Shown piece by piece: positions 7,509-16,069 of a stretch of DNA of 64,000 nucleotides. Each line of letters opens with the position of its first letter. Position 1 is the first letter of the stretch. Location of the stretch: NCBI RefSeq assembly GCF_018130955.1, contig NZ_JAFCJM010000021.1, positions 1 through 64,000 on the forward strand, written 5' to 3'. Made by a program: the position numbers and the translations under genes. This stretch comes from Bradyrhizobium liaoningense. GTDB taxonomy: Bacteria > Pseudomonadota > Alphaproteobacteria > Rhizobiales > Xanthobacteraceae. The notes under the pieces were generated by a model. That model did not search any database. It was not told the origin of the DNA and worked only from the letters and a program-made list of their open reading frames with translations.

Positions 7509-10196
7509 ATGCCCGCCGAATTGACGCCAATACCCGAAAAGAAGCGTGCGTTCTCGCTTTCCATCGGACAGATGACATTCGGCAGCTTTATGCTCGTGCT
7601 GGCGGTGATCCTCGTCACCTCGACCGCGAGCGTGATCGCGATCCGTCACATCGATGCGACCTTCGCCGAGCTTCAGCGGCTCCAGAGCGTCGGCGACCTT
7701 GCCGAGGATATCGACCGCCGGATGAACGAGCTCAGGCTCGCCGCGCGCGACTTCGTCACCGATCCAGGCGCCGGCGTTCAGTTCAAGCAGGTCGGCGAGG
7801 CCGCCTCCACCCTCAGCGACATCCTGAAGAAGACCCGCATCGAGCTTGCGCCCGAGCAGCAGGACATGATCGACGGCGTCACCGAACGCCTTGCGACCTA
7901 TCGCACCGGGCTCGAGCGCATCTCCGCCCTGATCGACCGCCGCGCCCAACTGATCGCCGGTCTGCCGCCGCTGCGCGAGCAGTTCGACGCCGCCATCAGC
8001 GCCTCGACCGACCGCGAGCTCGCCTCGCGCCTCGCCGAGGCGCAGAGCCGGATCGCGGTTGGATTGCTCGCCCGCAATCCCTCCGCCGCCGAGCAGGCCG
8101 CGCAGGGCATGCGCGCGGCCGACATCGGCGATGCCAGGCTGAAAATGGCGGTCGACAATTATGCCGAGGCCATCATCGCGGTTGCGGTACGCGAGCGGCA
8201 GATCGCCGACATCGACCGCGAGGTGCTGGGATCGGAAGGACGGCTGATAGGGCGCGTCACCGAATTGTTGCGCGACGTCAGCGACCGCCGCGGCCACGTA
8301 TTGTCGCGCGATTTCGCGCGGACGCTGGCCGAGGCGAAGTGGCAGAGCATCGTGCTCGGGACCATCGGCGTGCTGATCGGCATCGCCGCGGCGCTGTTCG
8401 TGGTGAGCCGGACCGTTCGTCCGCTCGCCCAGATCGCCCGCTCGATCCGGGCGCTTGCAGGGGGCGAGAAGAACATTTCGATCCCGTCCGCCGAGCTCGA
8501 CAACGAGATCGGCGACATCGCGCGGGCCGCAGAGGTGTTCCGCCGCGCGTTGGAGGAGGCCGACACCGCGCGCGAGGCGGCGGTGCGCGCGCTCACCGAG
8601 CAGCGCCTTGCCGAAGAGAGCTACCGCAAGCTGTTCGAAGGCTCGGTCGACGGCATCTACGTGACCACGCCGGCCGGCGACCTCGTCAACGCCAACCCGG
8701 CCCTGGCGCGGATGATGGGCTATGCGAGCCCGCAACAACTCATCGACAGCATCAGCGACATCGCCCACACGATCTACGTTCACCCCGAAGCGCGCGCCGA
8801 GTATCAGCGGCTGATGGAGCGCGACGGCATGGTACGCGAGTTCGAGTATCAGGTGCGCCAGCGCGACGGCGACATCCTGTGGCTCTCCGACAGCGCCACC
8901 GTGGTGCGGGACGAGCAGGGGCAGATCGTTCGCTACGAAGGTACGCTGCGCGACATCACCGACCAGAAGCGCGCCGAAGATGCGATCGCCGAAGGCCGGC
9001 GCCTGTTGCAGCAGGTTATCGACACCGTGCCGGCGGTGATCAACGTCAAGGACCGCGACCTGCGCTACGTGCTGATGAACCGCTATATGGCCGGCATCTT
9101 CGGCATCGAGCCCGGTGACGCGCTGGGACGCACGACGGGCGACCTGATGTCGCGTTACGGTGCGGCCAAGACCGACGAGAACGACAAGCGGGTGCTGAAG
9201 GTCCGCAAGGGGCTCGGCTTCTACGAGGAGGAATACAAGGATTCGTCCGGCAACATGCGGCAATGGCTGGTCAACAAGCTGCCGCTGCTCGACGCCGACG
9301 GCGAGATCGAGCGGATCGTCACCGTTGCGCTCGACATCGGCGAGCGCAAGCGGGGCGAGCAGGAGATGCGCAAGGCCAAGGAGGCGGCCGAGACCGCGCT
9401 GCGCAATCTGCGCGAGACGCAGGCCTCGCTGATCGAGGCGGAAAAGCTGGCCGCGCTCGGACGGCTGGTGGCGGGCGTCGCGCATGAGGTCAACAATCCC
9501 GTCGGCATCAGCCTGACGGTCGCCTCCGCCCTGGAGCGCAAGACGGCGATGTTCACGGCCGAGGTCGAGCGCGGCGAATTGCGCCGCTCCACCCTCAACG
9601 ACTATCTCAACACCAGCCGCGATGCGTCCTCGCAGCTCGTCGCCAACCTCAACCGCGCGGCCGAACTGATCCAGTCGTTCAAGCAGGTTGCGGCCGACCG
9701 CAATTATTCCGACCAGCGCACCTTCGACCTCGCCGATCTCACCGAGCAGGTGGTGATGAGCCTGCGGCCGGGTCTGCGCAAACACAATCTGACGCTCAAC
9801 GTCGAGTGCCAGCCCAATCTGATCATGAACAGCTATCCCGGCCCCTACGGCCAGGTGCTGACGAACCTGTTCCTGAATTCGGTCGCGCACGCGTTCCCGG
9901 ACGGGCGGCCCGGCATTATCGATATCCAGGTGCGCGAGTCCGGCAAGGACAATGTCGAGATCATCTTCTCCGACAATGGTTGCGGCATGTCGCTCGACGT
10001 GCGCCGCCGCGCCTTCGACCCGTTCTTCACGACGAGACGCGACCAGGGCGGCACCGGGCTCGGGCTGCACATCGTCTACAGCATCGTCACCAATCGCCTG
10101 GGCGGGCGGCTCGATCTCGACTCCGAGGCGGGCGAGGGCACGCGCATCCAGATGATCCTGCCGCGCGTCGCGCCGCTGGAGCAGGCCGCCGAGTAG
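7509..10196 (+). CDS. Membrane PAS-domain sensor histidine kinase
   Basis: An 895-residue kinase. In order: transmembrane helix (about residues 22-43), a long periplasmic helical sensor (about 44-280), a second transmembrane helix (IVLGTIGVLIGIAAALFVVS), HAMP, two PAS/PAC domains (SYRKLFEGSVDGIYVT and VINVKDRDLRYVLMN), a dimerisation helix with the phosphoacceptor His659 in GVAHEVNNP, and a HATPase domain with N, G1 (DNGCGM) and G2 (GTGLGL) boxes. An in-frame ATG at 7446 has no ribosome site; AGGAG lies 17 bases before 7509, so the start is uncertain. No response regulator is adjacent, so it is an orphan kinase. Confidence 0.88.
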   Translation: MPAELTPIPEKKRAFSLSIGQMTFGSFMLVLAVILVTSTASVIAIRHIDATFAELQRLQSVGDLAEDIDRRMNELRLAARDFVTDPGAGVQFKQVGEAASTLSDILKKTRIELAPEQQDMIDGVTERLATYRTGLERISALIDRRAQLIAGLPPLREQFDAAISASTDRELASRLAEAQSRIAVGLLARNPSAAEQAAQGMRAADIGDARLKMAVDNYAEAIIAVAVRERQIADIDREVLGSEGRLIGRVTELLRDVSDRRGHVLSRDFARTLAEAKWQSIVLGTIGVLIGIAAALFVVSRTVRPLAQIARSIRALAGGEKNISIPSAELDNEIGDIARAAEVFRRALEEADTAREAAVRALTEQRLAEESYRKLFEGSVDGIYVTTPAGDLVNANPALARMMGYASPQQLIDSISDIAHTIYVHPEARAEYQRLMERDGMVREFEYQVRQRDGDILWLSDSATVVRDEQGQIVRYEGTLRDITDQKRAEDAIAEGRRLLQQVIDTVPAVINVKDRDLRYVLMNRYMAGIFGIEPGDALGRTTGDLMSRYGAAKTDENDKRVLKVRKGLGFYEEEYKDSSGNMRQWLVNKLPLLDADGEIERIVTVALDIGERKRGEQEMRKAKEAAETALRNLRETQASLIEAEKLAALGRLVAGVAHEVNNPVGISLTVASALERKTAMFTAEVERGELRRSTLNDYLNTSRDASSQLVANLNRAAELIQSFKQVAADRNYSDQRTFDLADLTEQVVMSLRPGLRKHNLTLNVECQPNLIMNSYPGPYGQVLTNLFLNSVAHAFPDGRPGIIDIQVRESGKDNVEIIFSDNGCGMSLDVRRRAFDPFFTTRRDQGGTGLGLHIVYSIVTNRLGGRLDLDSEAGEGTRIQMILPRVAPLEQAAE

Positions 10197-10213
10197 TTCG
10201 CGGTCGATTCTTG

Positions 10214-10270
10214 TTTAGGCGCGTTTTCTTGACGCGAACCGGTAGCCACTTCGCTTGAAAACGCTCTAGC
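10214..10270. repeat. Dispersed repeat (GCGTTTTC...GAAAACGC family), copy 1
   Basis: It contains GCGCGTTTTCTTGACGCGAA, CCACTTCGCTTGAAAACGCTCTAG. The same sequence appears in reverse orientation at 11872-11985. It lies between convergent genes and probably works as a bidirectional terminator. Its terminal CTA supplies the TAG stop codon of the minus-strand gene ending at 10266. Confidence 0.8.
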
Positions 10271-10616
10271 CGATGTCGGCGAGCTTGCGCAGCGTCGCGC
10301 CGAAAATCTGGCTGGCCTTGCCGACGAGCGCGGTTCCCGTCATCTCCGCGTGCGTCCCGGTGAAGGTGCCGGTGACACCGATACCGACCGGCGCCGGTCC
10401 GCCGAACAACGGGTTGTCGTCATTGCGCGGAGAGGTGTGTCGCTGCACCAGCACCTCGCCCCTGAAGGTGTTGTCCTTCACGGTGTAGCTGCCGGTGTAA
10501 TAGAGATAGGCATCGCCGCCGAGGATCTGCCCGTCGCGAAACAGGATCACGCCGCTGCCTTTGCCGACGCGTCCATCGAGCAGCGTCACATGTATCGAGT
10601 AGAGGCCGTTCTTCAT
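10266..10616 (-). CDS. GrlR-like small protein
   Basis: A 116-residue protein starting MKNGLYSIHVTLLDGRVGKG, with an 8-stranded beta pattern (GVILFRDGQILGGDAYLYYTGSYTV, FRGEVLVQRH, GVGVTGTFTG-like). This resembles the GrlR family, lipocalin-like proteins first described as regulators of type III secretion in enteric pathogens; homologues are widespread in rhizobia and their role there is unknown. I chose the internal ATG at 10616 because the family begins MK(D/N)GLYS. The stop codon lies inside the dispersed repeat, so the original 3' end may have been replaced. Confidence 0.7.
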   Translation of the reverse strand: MKNGLYSIHVTLLDGRVGKGSGVILFRDGQILGGDAYLYYTGSYTVKDNTFRGEVLVQRHTSPRNDDNPLFGGPAPVGIGVTGTFTGTHAEMTGTALVGKASQIFGATLRKLADIG

Positions 10617-10884
10617 CACGTCCCGCGGCCGATCGCCTTCGCCCTCGGCCGACCGGTCCATCTTTTATGCCAAAGCGCGTTGGCCCGCGCAACGCGGCAG
10701 TTTGGCTGCGGACCGCACCTCACGCCTCGCAAGCCGTAGTTGTCCCGGCTTGCAGTGACGCTTGTGTGACGGCCTGATGATGAGGTGAGGCCAAGCCAGA
10801 CGAAGCAAGTCAGGCGAATCAAACTGGCCCGCGAAATGCATAGCCATTGTTGCACTGGCCGCGGGGTGCTGGAGCAAGACGAAC

Positions 10885-11382
10885 GTGACAAACTGGATCG
10901 ATTCCGGCGGCGATCAGCCGCGTCTCTACGGTAGGCGTCTGGACAATGTCAGGTGTAAGGCCAAGCGGTGGCGGATCGGAAGCGCGACACGCTGGCGCGG
11001 CGCGCTTCAGCTGAGCTGCGCGGTGCTCATGTTGGCGCTCGCTACGCCATACGGACAAGCGCGCGATGACGGGCGCTATGCCAATTCGCCGTTGAAGGAA
11101 TGGTTCGATTCCTTGCGAAGCGGCAAGGGGCCGTGCTGCTCCGACGCCGACGGCTCGGCGATCTCGGATTCCGATTGGGAAAGCAAGGACGGGCGCTATC
11201 GCGTGCGCGTGCCGCGCTACGGCTATTTGCTCGACGGGCAGCAGCAGGAGCTGGTCTGGGTCGACGTGCCCGACGACGCCGTGATTTCGGAACCCAACCG
11301 GGTCGGGCGCACCATGGTGTGGCCGATCTACGGCTATATGGGCGTGGCGATCCGCTGCTTCATGCCGGGATCGATGACCTGA
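10885..11382 (+). CDS. Secreted protein of unknown function
   Basis: A 165-residue protein starting at GTG 10885 (GGAG 10 bases upstream). After a basic N-terminus there is a hydrophobic segment LSCAVLMLALATPYGQA that looks like a signal peptide; the real start could be nearer to it. The mature part has SLRSGKGPCCSDADG, a segment WESKDGRYRVRVPR, and a C-terminal CFMPGSMT. Three cysteines and short length suggest a small periplasmic protein. I do not recognise the family beyond it being of the type common in Bradyrhizobium. Confidence 0.6.
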   Translation: MTNWIDSGGDQPRLYGRRLDNVRCKAKRWRIGSATRWRGALQLSCAVLMLALATPYGQARDDGRYANSPLKEWFDSLRSGKGPCCSDADGSAISDSDWESKDGRYRVRVPRYGYLLDGQQQELVWVDVPDDAVISEPNRVGRTMVWPIYGYMGVAIRCFMPGSMT

Positions 11383-11445
11383 TCATCGCGCCATGATCGG
11401 CGTCACTCATCCGAGTGGCGCCGACGCGCCGATCCCGCATGCGCC

Positions 11446-11829
11446 TCAGGTGTATTTCTTGTCGCGCTCGAGCAGCTCGACGGAGATGTTTTCCGGGCCG
11501 CGGATGAAGCAGACGCGAACGCCGGGGCGGATGGTCGTAGGCTCGCGCGTGAACTCGACGCCCTTGGCCTTGATCTCGGCGGCGACGGCGTCGATGTCCT
11601 TGACGGTGAGCCCGATATGGTCGAGCCCCTGATGCGGGTGCGGGGGCGGTGGGTTCATCGGCTTGTTGGGCTCGAGCGGCGCGATGAAGATGTTGGCGCC
11701 GCCAAGCTTGACGTCGATGCGTCCCGGACCGCGGACAATCTCGCCGCCCAGCACATCCCTCAGCCAGGCTGCCGTCGCCTCCGGATCGGGGCTGCGCAAG
11801 TGAACGTGATCCCAGGTGACGACCGGCAT
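11446..11829 (-). CDS. Glyoxalase/bleomycin-resistance (VOC) family protein
   Basis: A 127-residue VOC protein with two beta-alpha-beta-beta-beta modules: WDHVHLRSPDPEATAAWLRDVLGG and LDHIGLTVKDIDAVAAEIKAKG. The candidate metal ligands are His8, the His of LDHIGLTV and the Glu of ISVELLER. ATG 11829 is preceded by GAGGAG at a good distance; a longer frame to 11925 would run into the dispersed repeat and is rejected. The substrate is not evident. Confidence 0.85.
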   Translation of the reverse strand: MPVVTWDHVHLRSPDPEATAAWLRDVLGGEIVRGPGRIDVKLGGANIFIAPLEPNKPMNPPPPHPHQGLDHIGLTVKDIDAVAAEIKAKGVEFTREPTTIRPGVRVCFIRGPENISVELLERDKKYT

Positions 11830-11871
11830 TTCCATCTCCTCTATGAAGCCTTGCCGCATTGCAGCGCATGT

Positions 11872-11985
11872 TAGAGCGTTTTCAAGCGAAGTGGACCCCC
11901 GGTTCGCGTCAAGAAAACGCGTCAAAACGAGAATCTAGAGCCCGTTTCGATTCCATCGGAACGGAAAGGGCTCTAACAATCCCGT
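11872..11985. repeat. Dispersed repeat, copy 2 (inverted) with second palindrome
   Basis: It begins AGAGCGTTTTCAAGCGAAGTGG and continues GGTTCGCGTCAAGAAAACGCG, the reverse complement of the element at 10214-10270. It is followed by TAGAGCCCGTTTCGATTCC and GGAACGGAAAGGGCTCTA, a second inverted pair. The two copies flank a 1.6-kb block (GrlR-like, secreted and VOC genes) in opposite orientation. Confidence 0.8.
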
Positions 11986-12137
11986 CGCGCGATGACCACA
12001 CGCGGCGGTCGCCGGACGGGAACCCGGAGCGATCTCGCGGGTTGAACAACGCGTGGCGGTCCGCCGTCAAACGGCCGTATCGGCACGCTAGCGGTGAGCG
12101 GCAAGGGCACGACGCCTTGCCCGAGATTCGGTGACGC

Positions 12138-12653
12138 ATGAGCGCTGGGCTTGGCCGTATCGGACGTATCAGCTTCGGCAAGCGAAGTCTGGTGCTACTC
12201 TTCGCCCTCATGCTCCTCGGCCTTGGCGCCTGGCTGTTCCTGCCCGCCTCCAACGGTCGTGTAGCGGGGACCAAGCCGCCGGCCGCAAATCTTGCTTCCC
12301 TTCAGGGCGAGGCCTCCGAGGCGGCGACAATCGGGCTTGCGACCTCGTCAACGGATGCTGCCGAGCTGCAGCGGCTGCGAATCTCCTCGCAGACCTGGCG
12401 GCGCGGCGGGCTCGGGTCGAAGGCGCTGGTGACCTTCACCCTGCGAAACGACAACGACTATGCCGTGAGGGACGTCGAGATCTCCTGCGCCTTCAACCGG
12501 CGCGACGGCAGTCATCTGACGGACCGCAGGCGTGTGCTTCCCGAAACCGTGAACATGAAGAGCCGCAAGACCTATGCCGAAGTTCATATCGGCTTCGTCA
12601 ACATCAACGCCAGCCAGGCGAGGTGTTCGGCGGTGGCTGCGCGCCGTAGCTAG
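12138..12653 (+). CDS. Membrane-anchored protein of unknown function
   Basis: A 171-residue protein with one N-terminal transmembrane helix (SLVLLFALMLLGLGAWLFL, residues about 17-35) and a periplasmic domain. The C-terminal half (LVTFTLRNDNDYAVRDVEISCAF ... RKTYAEVHIGFVNI) has the alternating pattern of an immunoglobulin-like beta-sandwich, with two cysteines that could pair. I know no function for it. It stands alone between the VOC gene and another single-helix protein. Confidence 0.65.
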   Translation: MSAGLGRIGRISFGKRSLVLLFALMLLGLGAWLFLPASNGRVAGTKPPAANLASLQGEASEAATIGLATSSTDAAELQRLRISSQTWRRGGLGSKALVTFTLRNDNDYAVRDVEISCAFNRRDGSHLTDRRRVLPETVNMKSRKTYAEVHIGFVNINASQARCSAVAARRS

Positions 12654-12822
12654 CCGTATCTAAAGGTCGGCACGTTCCGGTAGTGGAAAACTTACTGTTC
12701 TCCTCCCTATCGCCAAAATACCCGCGTTGCCGTTGAACCTGATGCCATCAGCAGGAACCAATTAAGAGATCGCCGGTTTAAGGCAGAGAGCCTGTGCGCA
12801 ATGCGCGGGCGGAGCGTCACCA

Positions 12823-13386
12823 ATGCCCATCCTTCGCTATTTTGTGTACGTCGGCGGGGCGCTGCTCGTCCTGCTGTTCGGTGTGAATCTGGTTCTGCCG
12901 CAAGCCGCACATGTCGAGACCGTCGCGTCGGAGGCCTCCATCAGCGATGCCCCGATGATCCGGATCCGCTCCGAGCGAAAGCTGCCCGAGCGGGTGGTTC
13001 TCGACACCAGCCAGCCGACGGTCGTGCCGGTGAAGACGGCCGAAGTCACTGCTTCGAACCAGCCCGCCCAAACTTCGCAATCCCAGGCGCTGGCCGACCT
13101 GTCGGCCAAGGCGCGCGTGCGCGATACCTTTGCCCAGTTCACGCCGGAACCGAAGGCTGATGCCGCGGCCGGCAAGAAGGGCGAGGTCAAGCCGCAAGTG
13201 GCCCAGGCGGCGCCGCAATCTGCGCCGTCGCCGAAGCACAAGGTAGCCCGGTCGCGCTCGATGCAGCCGCAATACTATGGGCAGCAATATTATGGGCCGC
13301 AGTACGGATACTATGGGCCGCAATACGGTCGTCCCATGAGGGTGGCCCAGCAGCCGCATTTCGGCCTCTTCAACAACACCTGGTAA
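12823..13386 (+). CDS. Secreted/anchored protein with Tyr-Gly-Gln-rich tail
   Basis: A 187-residue protein with a hydrophobic N-terminus (YFVYVGGALLVLLFGVNLVL), a central Ala/Lys-rich linker and a low-complexity tail from about residue 145 (repeats of YYGQQYYGPQYG). GGAG lies 8 bases before ATG 12823. Such proteins recur in Bradyrhizobium and are probably exported; the tail could mediate wall or self-contacts. Function unknown. Confidence 0.65.
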   Translation: MPILRYFVYVGGALLVLLFGVNLVLPQAAHVETVASEASISDAPMIRIRSERKLPERVVLDTSQPTVVPVKTAEVTASNQPAQTSQSQALADLSAKARVRDTFAQFTPEPKADAAAGKKGEVKPQVAQAAPQSAPSPKHKVARSRSMQPQYYGQQYYGPQYGYYGPQYGRPMRVAQQPHFGLFNNTW

Positions 13387-13483
13387 GCTCCTCCGGCCTC
13401 CTGCAATTGCGCGGATGGGGCTTTTGCTCCGCGAACCTCTCTGCTAATCCGACCACGACATCGGCCCGGCGCCCGGGCCGCAC

Positions 13484-13560
13484 GCGCTCGTAGCTCAGCT
13501 GGATAGAGCATCGGATTTCGATTCCGAGGGTCGGAGGTTCGAATCCTTCCGAGCGCGCCA
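13484..13560 (+). tRNA. tRNA-Arg (anticodon TCG)
   Basis: A 77-base cloverleaf. The acceptor stem GCGCTCG pairs perfectly with CGAGCGC, followed by discriminator G and an encoded CCA. The D arm AGCTCAGCTGGATAGAGC, the anticodon stem TCGGA/TCCGA with loop TTTCGAT (anticodon TCG, reading CGA) and the T arm GGAGGTTCGAATCCTTCC are all normal. Confidence 0.97.
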
Positions 13561-13605
13561 TTCGCAGCCCGCGTTCCCTTTACGTTCCGTCGATGCCGGC
13601 TGCCG

Positions 13606-13998
13606 TCAGCCTCGCATCCGATCCGCCGCAGCGAAATGCGCCATCTGGTCTGCGTGCGCCTTGGCGAAGAAGGGGCGGGCGGTGGCGCGCGCGACGTAGT
13701 CGCGACAGGCGGGCGTATCAGCCAATCCGTTGAAGCGATCGACCAGGCGCAGCACGTCGGCCATGAGAATGTCGGCAACCGAGAACGATCCCGCCAGCCA
13801 CGCGCGCTTTGCCAGCACCGCTTCCATGTGCCGGAGCCGGGCCTTGTGGAATTCGTCAAACAGCTTCCGTGCCGGCGTCGCGCCGGTGTCACCGGAGAAC
13901 ATGAACAGCGACCAGGGCAGGCTCGCCATCTCGACTGAATTGAGCGCCGCGAACACCCATTGCAAGACATCGCTGCGGCCGCGCGGATCGGCAGGCAT
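13606..13998 (-). pseudogene. Glutathione S-transferase C-terminal remnant
   Basis: The 130-residue frame matches only the all-helical C-terminal GST domain: DVLQWVFAALNSVE, then FSVADILMADVLRLVDRF (the GST N-capping box), ending in a short tail. The thioredoxin-like N-terminal domain of about 75 residues with the catalytic Ser/Cys is missing. Directly upstream is a terminator and another gene. It lies 45 bases from the 3' end of the tRNA-Arg gene. I call it a 5'-truncated pseudogene; it could still be expressed from ATG 13998 as a small helical protein. Confidence 0.75.
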
Positions 13999-14046
13999 CA
14001 GGCACGCATGTCGACATCGCTGACGAATTTCTCGCCACCGATATGC

Positions 14047-14069
14047 GAAGGGGCCCAGAGGGCCCCTTC
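14047..14069 (-). terminator. Hairpin downstream of small secreted gene
   Basis: A perfect 10-bp stem, GAAGGGGCCC and GGGCCCCTTC, encloses a 3-base loop. It starts 7 bases after the stop of the minus-strand gene at 14076. There is no clear T run, so termination strength is uncertain. Confidence 0.7.
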
Positions 14070-14075
14070 AAAGTC

Positions 14076-14333
14076 TCACCAGTAACGGTAGCGCGGGCCG
14101 TAGACGCGCGGCCCGTAGCCATAGTACCTCGGGCGGTAATAGGGCCTTGGACCATAATAGCCATAGTAGCTCGGGCGCCACCAGCAGCGTCCGTAGATGT
14201 CGCAGACGTAGCGAACCTGCTCGACGTCAGGCGTCACCTGCGGGGCAGGCGCGATCGGCATGGCCGAGGCAGCCGGCGACGCCGCGAGCGCGGCAAACAG
14301 GGACGCGGCAACGAGGCCAATTCCAAGCTTCAT
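14076..14333 (-). CDS. Small secreted Tyr/Arg/Gly-rich protein
   Basis: An 85-residue protein with a clear signal peptide (MKLGIGLVAASLFAALAASPAASA). A Cys pair follows (VCDIYGRCWW) and then a low-complexity tail of YGYYGPRP/YYRPRYYGYG type. Genes for such short exported proteins are common in Bradyrhizobium, and their role is unknown. A strong hairpin follows the stop. Confidence 0.75.
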   Translation of the reverse strand: MKLGIGLVAASLFAALAASPAASAMPIAPAPQVTPDVEQVRYVCDIYGRCWWRPSYYGYYGPRPYYRPRYYGYGPRVYGPRYRYW

Positions 14334-14542
14334 AATGTATTCCTCCGCTTACGCGTCCAGAATATCGAACCTGTTCCGCTCAAATTGTGGCGAAGGCGAA
14401 ATGTAATGCTGATGAACATATGTTCAGTCAGCCCAAGCCACCCAGCCGCTTCCTTGATCTCGCGCAATCAGCCTGCGCGCCTTCCCGGCTAGTCTTTCTC
14501 GGTGGGAGCCACCAAGCGCCGGCCCCCGGAAAGCGAGTGACG

Positions 14543-14953
14543 ATGACGACAATTCCGAATCTGTCGATTTCGCCGGAGAAGGTCTTCTTCATCATTTCGA
14601 AGTCGCGACAGTCCGACAGCGGGGCCGCCGGAGGCGGTGTCATCCTGGAGTCCGGCGACGACGACTTGAGCTACGGCCGCGGCGGTCGTGGCGAGGAGAC
14701 CGATCGGACCGAACTCGCGGGCTTCATTCGGGATCTCAACATGGACGAGCAGATCGACCTGGTCGCCCTGACGTGGCTCGGCCGCGGCGACGGCGATCTT
14801 GCCAATTGGCGCGAGTTGCATGCCCAGGCCGCCCAAGCCCACAACAGACGCACCGCGTCCTACCTGATCGGGACGGCGATGCTGGCCGACTATCTCGAAG
14901 AGGCGATGGCACAGTTCGGAAAATCCTTCGAAGAGTTCGAAGCGCATCTCTGA
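14543..14953 (+). CDS. DUF3775-family protein
   Basis: A 136-residue soluble protein, LSISPEKVFFIISKSRQSD at the N-terminus and helical at the C-terminus (LIGTAMLADYLEEAMAQFGKSFEEF). The central block ETDRTELAGFIRDLNMDEQIDLVALTWLGRGD is the hallmark of DUF3775. ATG 14543 is preceded by GGAAAG at 9 bases. The attachment-like gene follows 71 bases later in the same direction and may be cotranscribed. Function unknown. Confidence 0.8.
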   Translation: MTTIPNLSISPEKVFFIISKSRQSDSGAAGGGVILESGDDDLSYGRGGRGEETDRTELAGFIRDLNMDEQIDLVALTWLGRGDGDLANWRELHAQAAQAHNRRTASYLIGTAMLADYLEEAMAQFGKSFEEFEAHL

Positions 14954-15024
14954 TCGAGCGTTTCGCTAGCGGTGCCGCGGGCAGCCACGGTTGGCGGCCT
15001 CCGCACGTTTCCTGGAGTCCTGCA

Positions 15025-15486
15025 ATGAACAAAATGAGAATCGACAAGGGCGATTGGCTCGTCGTGTGCGACGGGCGCAAGGCGCTGATCCTGGAGAACC
15101 TCGGCGACGAGATGTTTCCCAATCTGCACACCCGCGAGGTGCACGAGCAGCCCAACCCGTCAACCAGCGCGCAAGGGACCGATGCGCCCGGCAGGCTCAA
15201 TGCCTCCGTGGGCGGAGCCCGCAGTTCGGTCGAGCAAACCGACTGGCACGACGAGGCCGAGCGGGCCTTCCTCAAAACCCTGGCCGGCCGGCTCGACACC
15301 GCCCTGACCGCGGGCGAGACGAAAGCGCTGACCATGGTGGCCTCGCCACGCGCGCTCGGCATGATCCGCGAGGACTATTCCGCCGCTTTGCGCAAGGCAC
15401 TGCGGGGCGAGATCCACAAGGACCTCGTCAAGCTGCCGGTCTACGAGATCGAGAAGCAGTTGCTGGAATCGGGCGCCGGCAACTAG
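15025..15486 (+). CDS. Host attachment protein family (baeRF-like)
   Basis: A 153-residue protein with the family features of the rhizobial 'protein required for attachment to host cells': WLVVCDGRKALILENLGD near the N-terminus, HEQPNPSTSAQGTDAPGR, and WHDEAERAFLKTLAGRLD followed by TMVASPRALGMIRE. The fold resembles release-factor eRF1-like domains. It has no signal peptide, so a direct adhesin role is doubtful. GGAG lies 8 bases before ATG 15025. Confidence 0.85.
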   Translation: MNKMRIDKGDWLVVCDGRKALILENLGDEMFPNLHTREVHEQPNPSTSAQGTDAPGRLNASVGGARSSVEQTDWHDEAERAFLKTLAGRLDTALTAGETKALTMVASPRALGMIREDYSAALRKALRGEIHKDLVKLPVYEIEKQLLESGAGN

Positions 15487-15514
15487 CCGGTCACCTCAGC
15501 ACCCGCGGCACCCC

Positions 15515-15778
15515 TCAGTAGCAGGGGTGCCGGCGGCCGTCCTGGCCGATATAGGCGGCCGCGCTCTGGCGGCAGTGATTGGTCGAGGGACCGTCGTAAT
15601 AGGCGAAGGTGCCGGCCGTCAGGCCCGGCCCGTAATTGTGCAGATAGCTGATCGGATAGGGCAGCGGATTCGCGTGATACCGGTGGTAGCGGTGATGATG
15701 CCGCGCCTCCGCCAGCGCAGGGGCCAAGGTTACCGCCGACAGGACCGCAAGGGCGGCAAGACGCGTCAATTTGCTCAT
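15515..15778 (-). CDS. Small secreted His/Tyr-rich protein
   Basis: An 87-residue protein with a signal peptide (LAALAVLSAVTLAPALAEA), a His/Tyr/Arg stretch ARHHHRYHRYH that could bind metal, and a C-terminal Cys pair (NHCRQSAAAYIGQDGRRHPC). It is convergent with the attachment-protein gene, with 28 bases between stops. Function unknown. Confidence 0.7.
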   Translation of the reverse strand: MSKLTRLAALAVLSAVTLAPALAEARHHHRYHRYHANPLPYPISYLHNYGPGLTAGTFAYYDGPSTNHCRQSAAAYIGQDGRRHPCY

Positions 15779-16069
15779 CTCATTTCTCCGGAACCGGCGC
15801 TAACGAACCGATATCTTATAGCCATTTTGGGCAGGCTTGGTACCTGCCAGACCGGCGGAAATGGTAGCAGATTCCACAGATTCGGTCGTCGCCGGATCGA
15901 AATGCCGGTAGGGCCGTCGGGAGCTGCCCATTTTTGGCCTTTTCTGGATGCTTAACGAATTGCCAACACAGTTTGGCCAAGAGTCGTTCAAGTGTCCTGC
16001 GGGCCGGCCCTTTGGGGGTCTCTATCGAGGTCGGTCCGTGTCCCAGAAGGCTTCAGCCCGTCGGCTCGC

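Noticed and set aside
7440..10070. An 876-codon open frame on the minus strand
   Set aside because: It is the antisense shadow of the PAS histidine kinase, whose domains are unmistakable. The minus-frame protein is of low complexity (D/R/H/G/L) and has no motif.
13484..13560. tRNA as the attachment end of an integrated element
   Set aside because: No integrase and no second copy of the tRNA 3' end were found in the window, so an island cannot be claimed.
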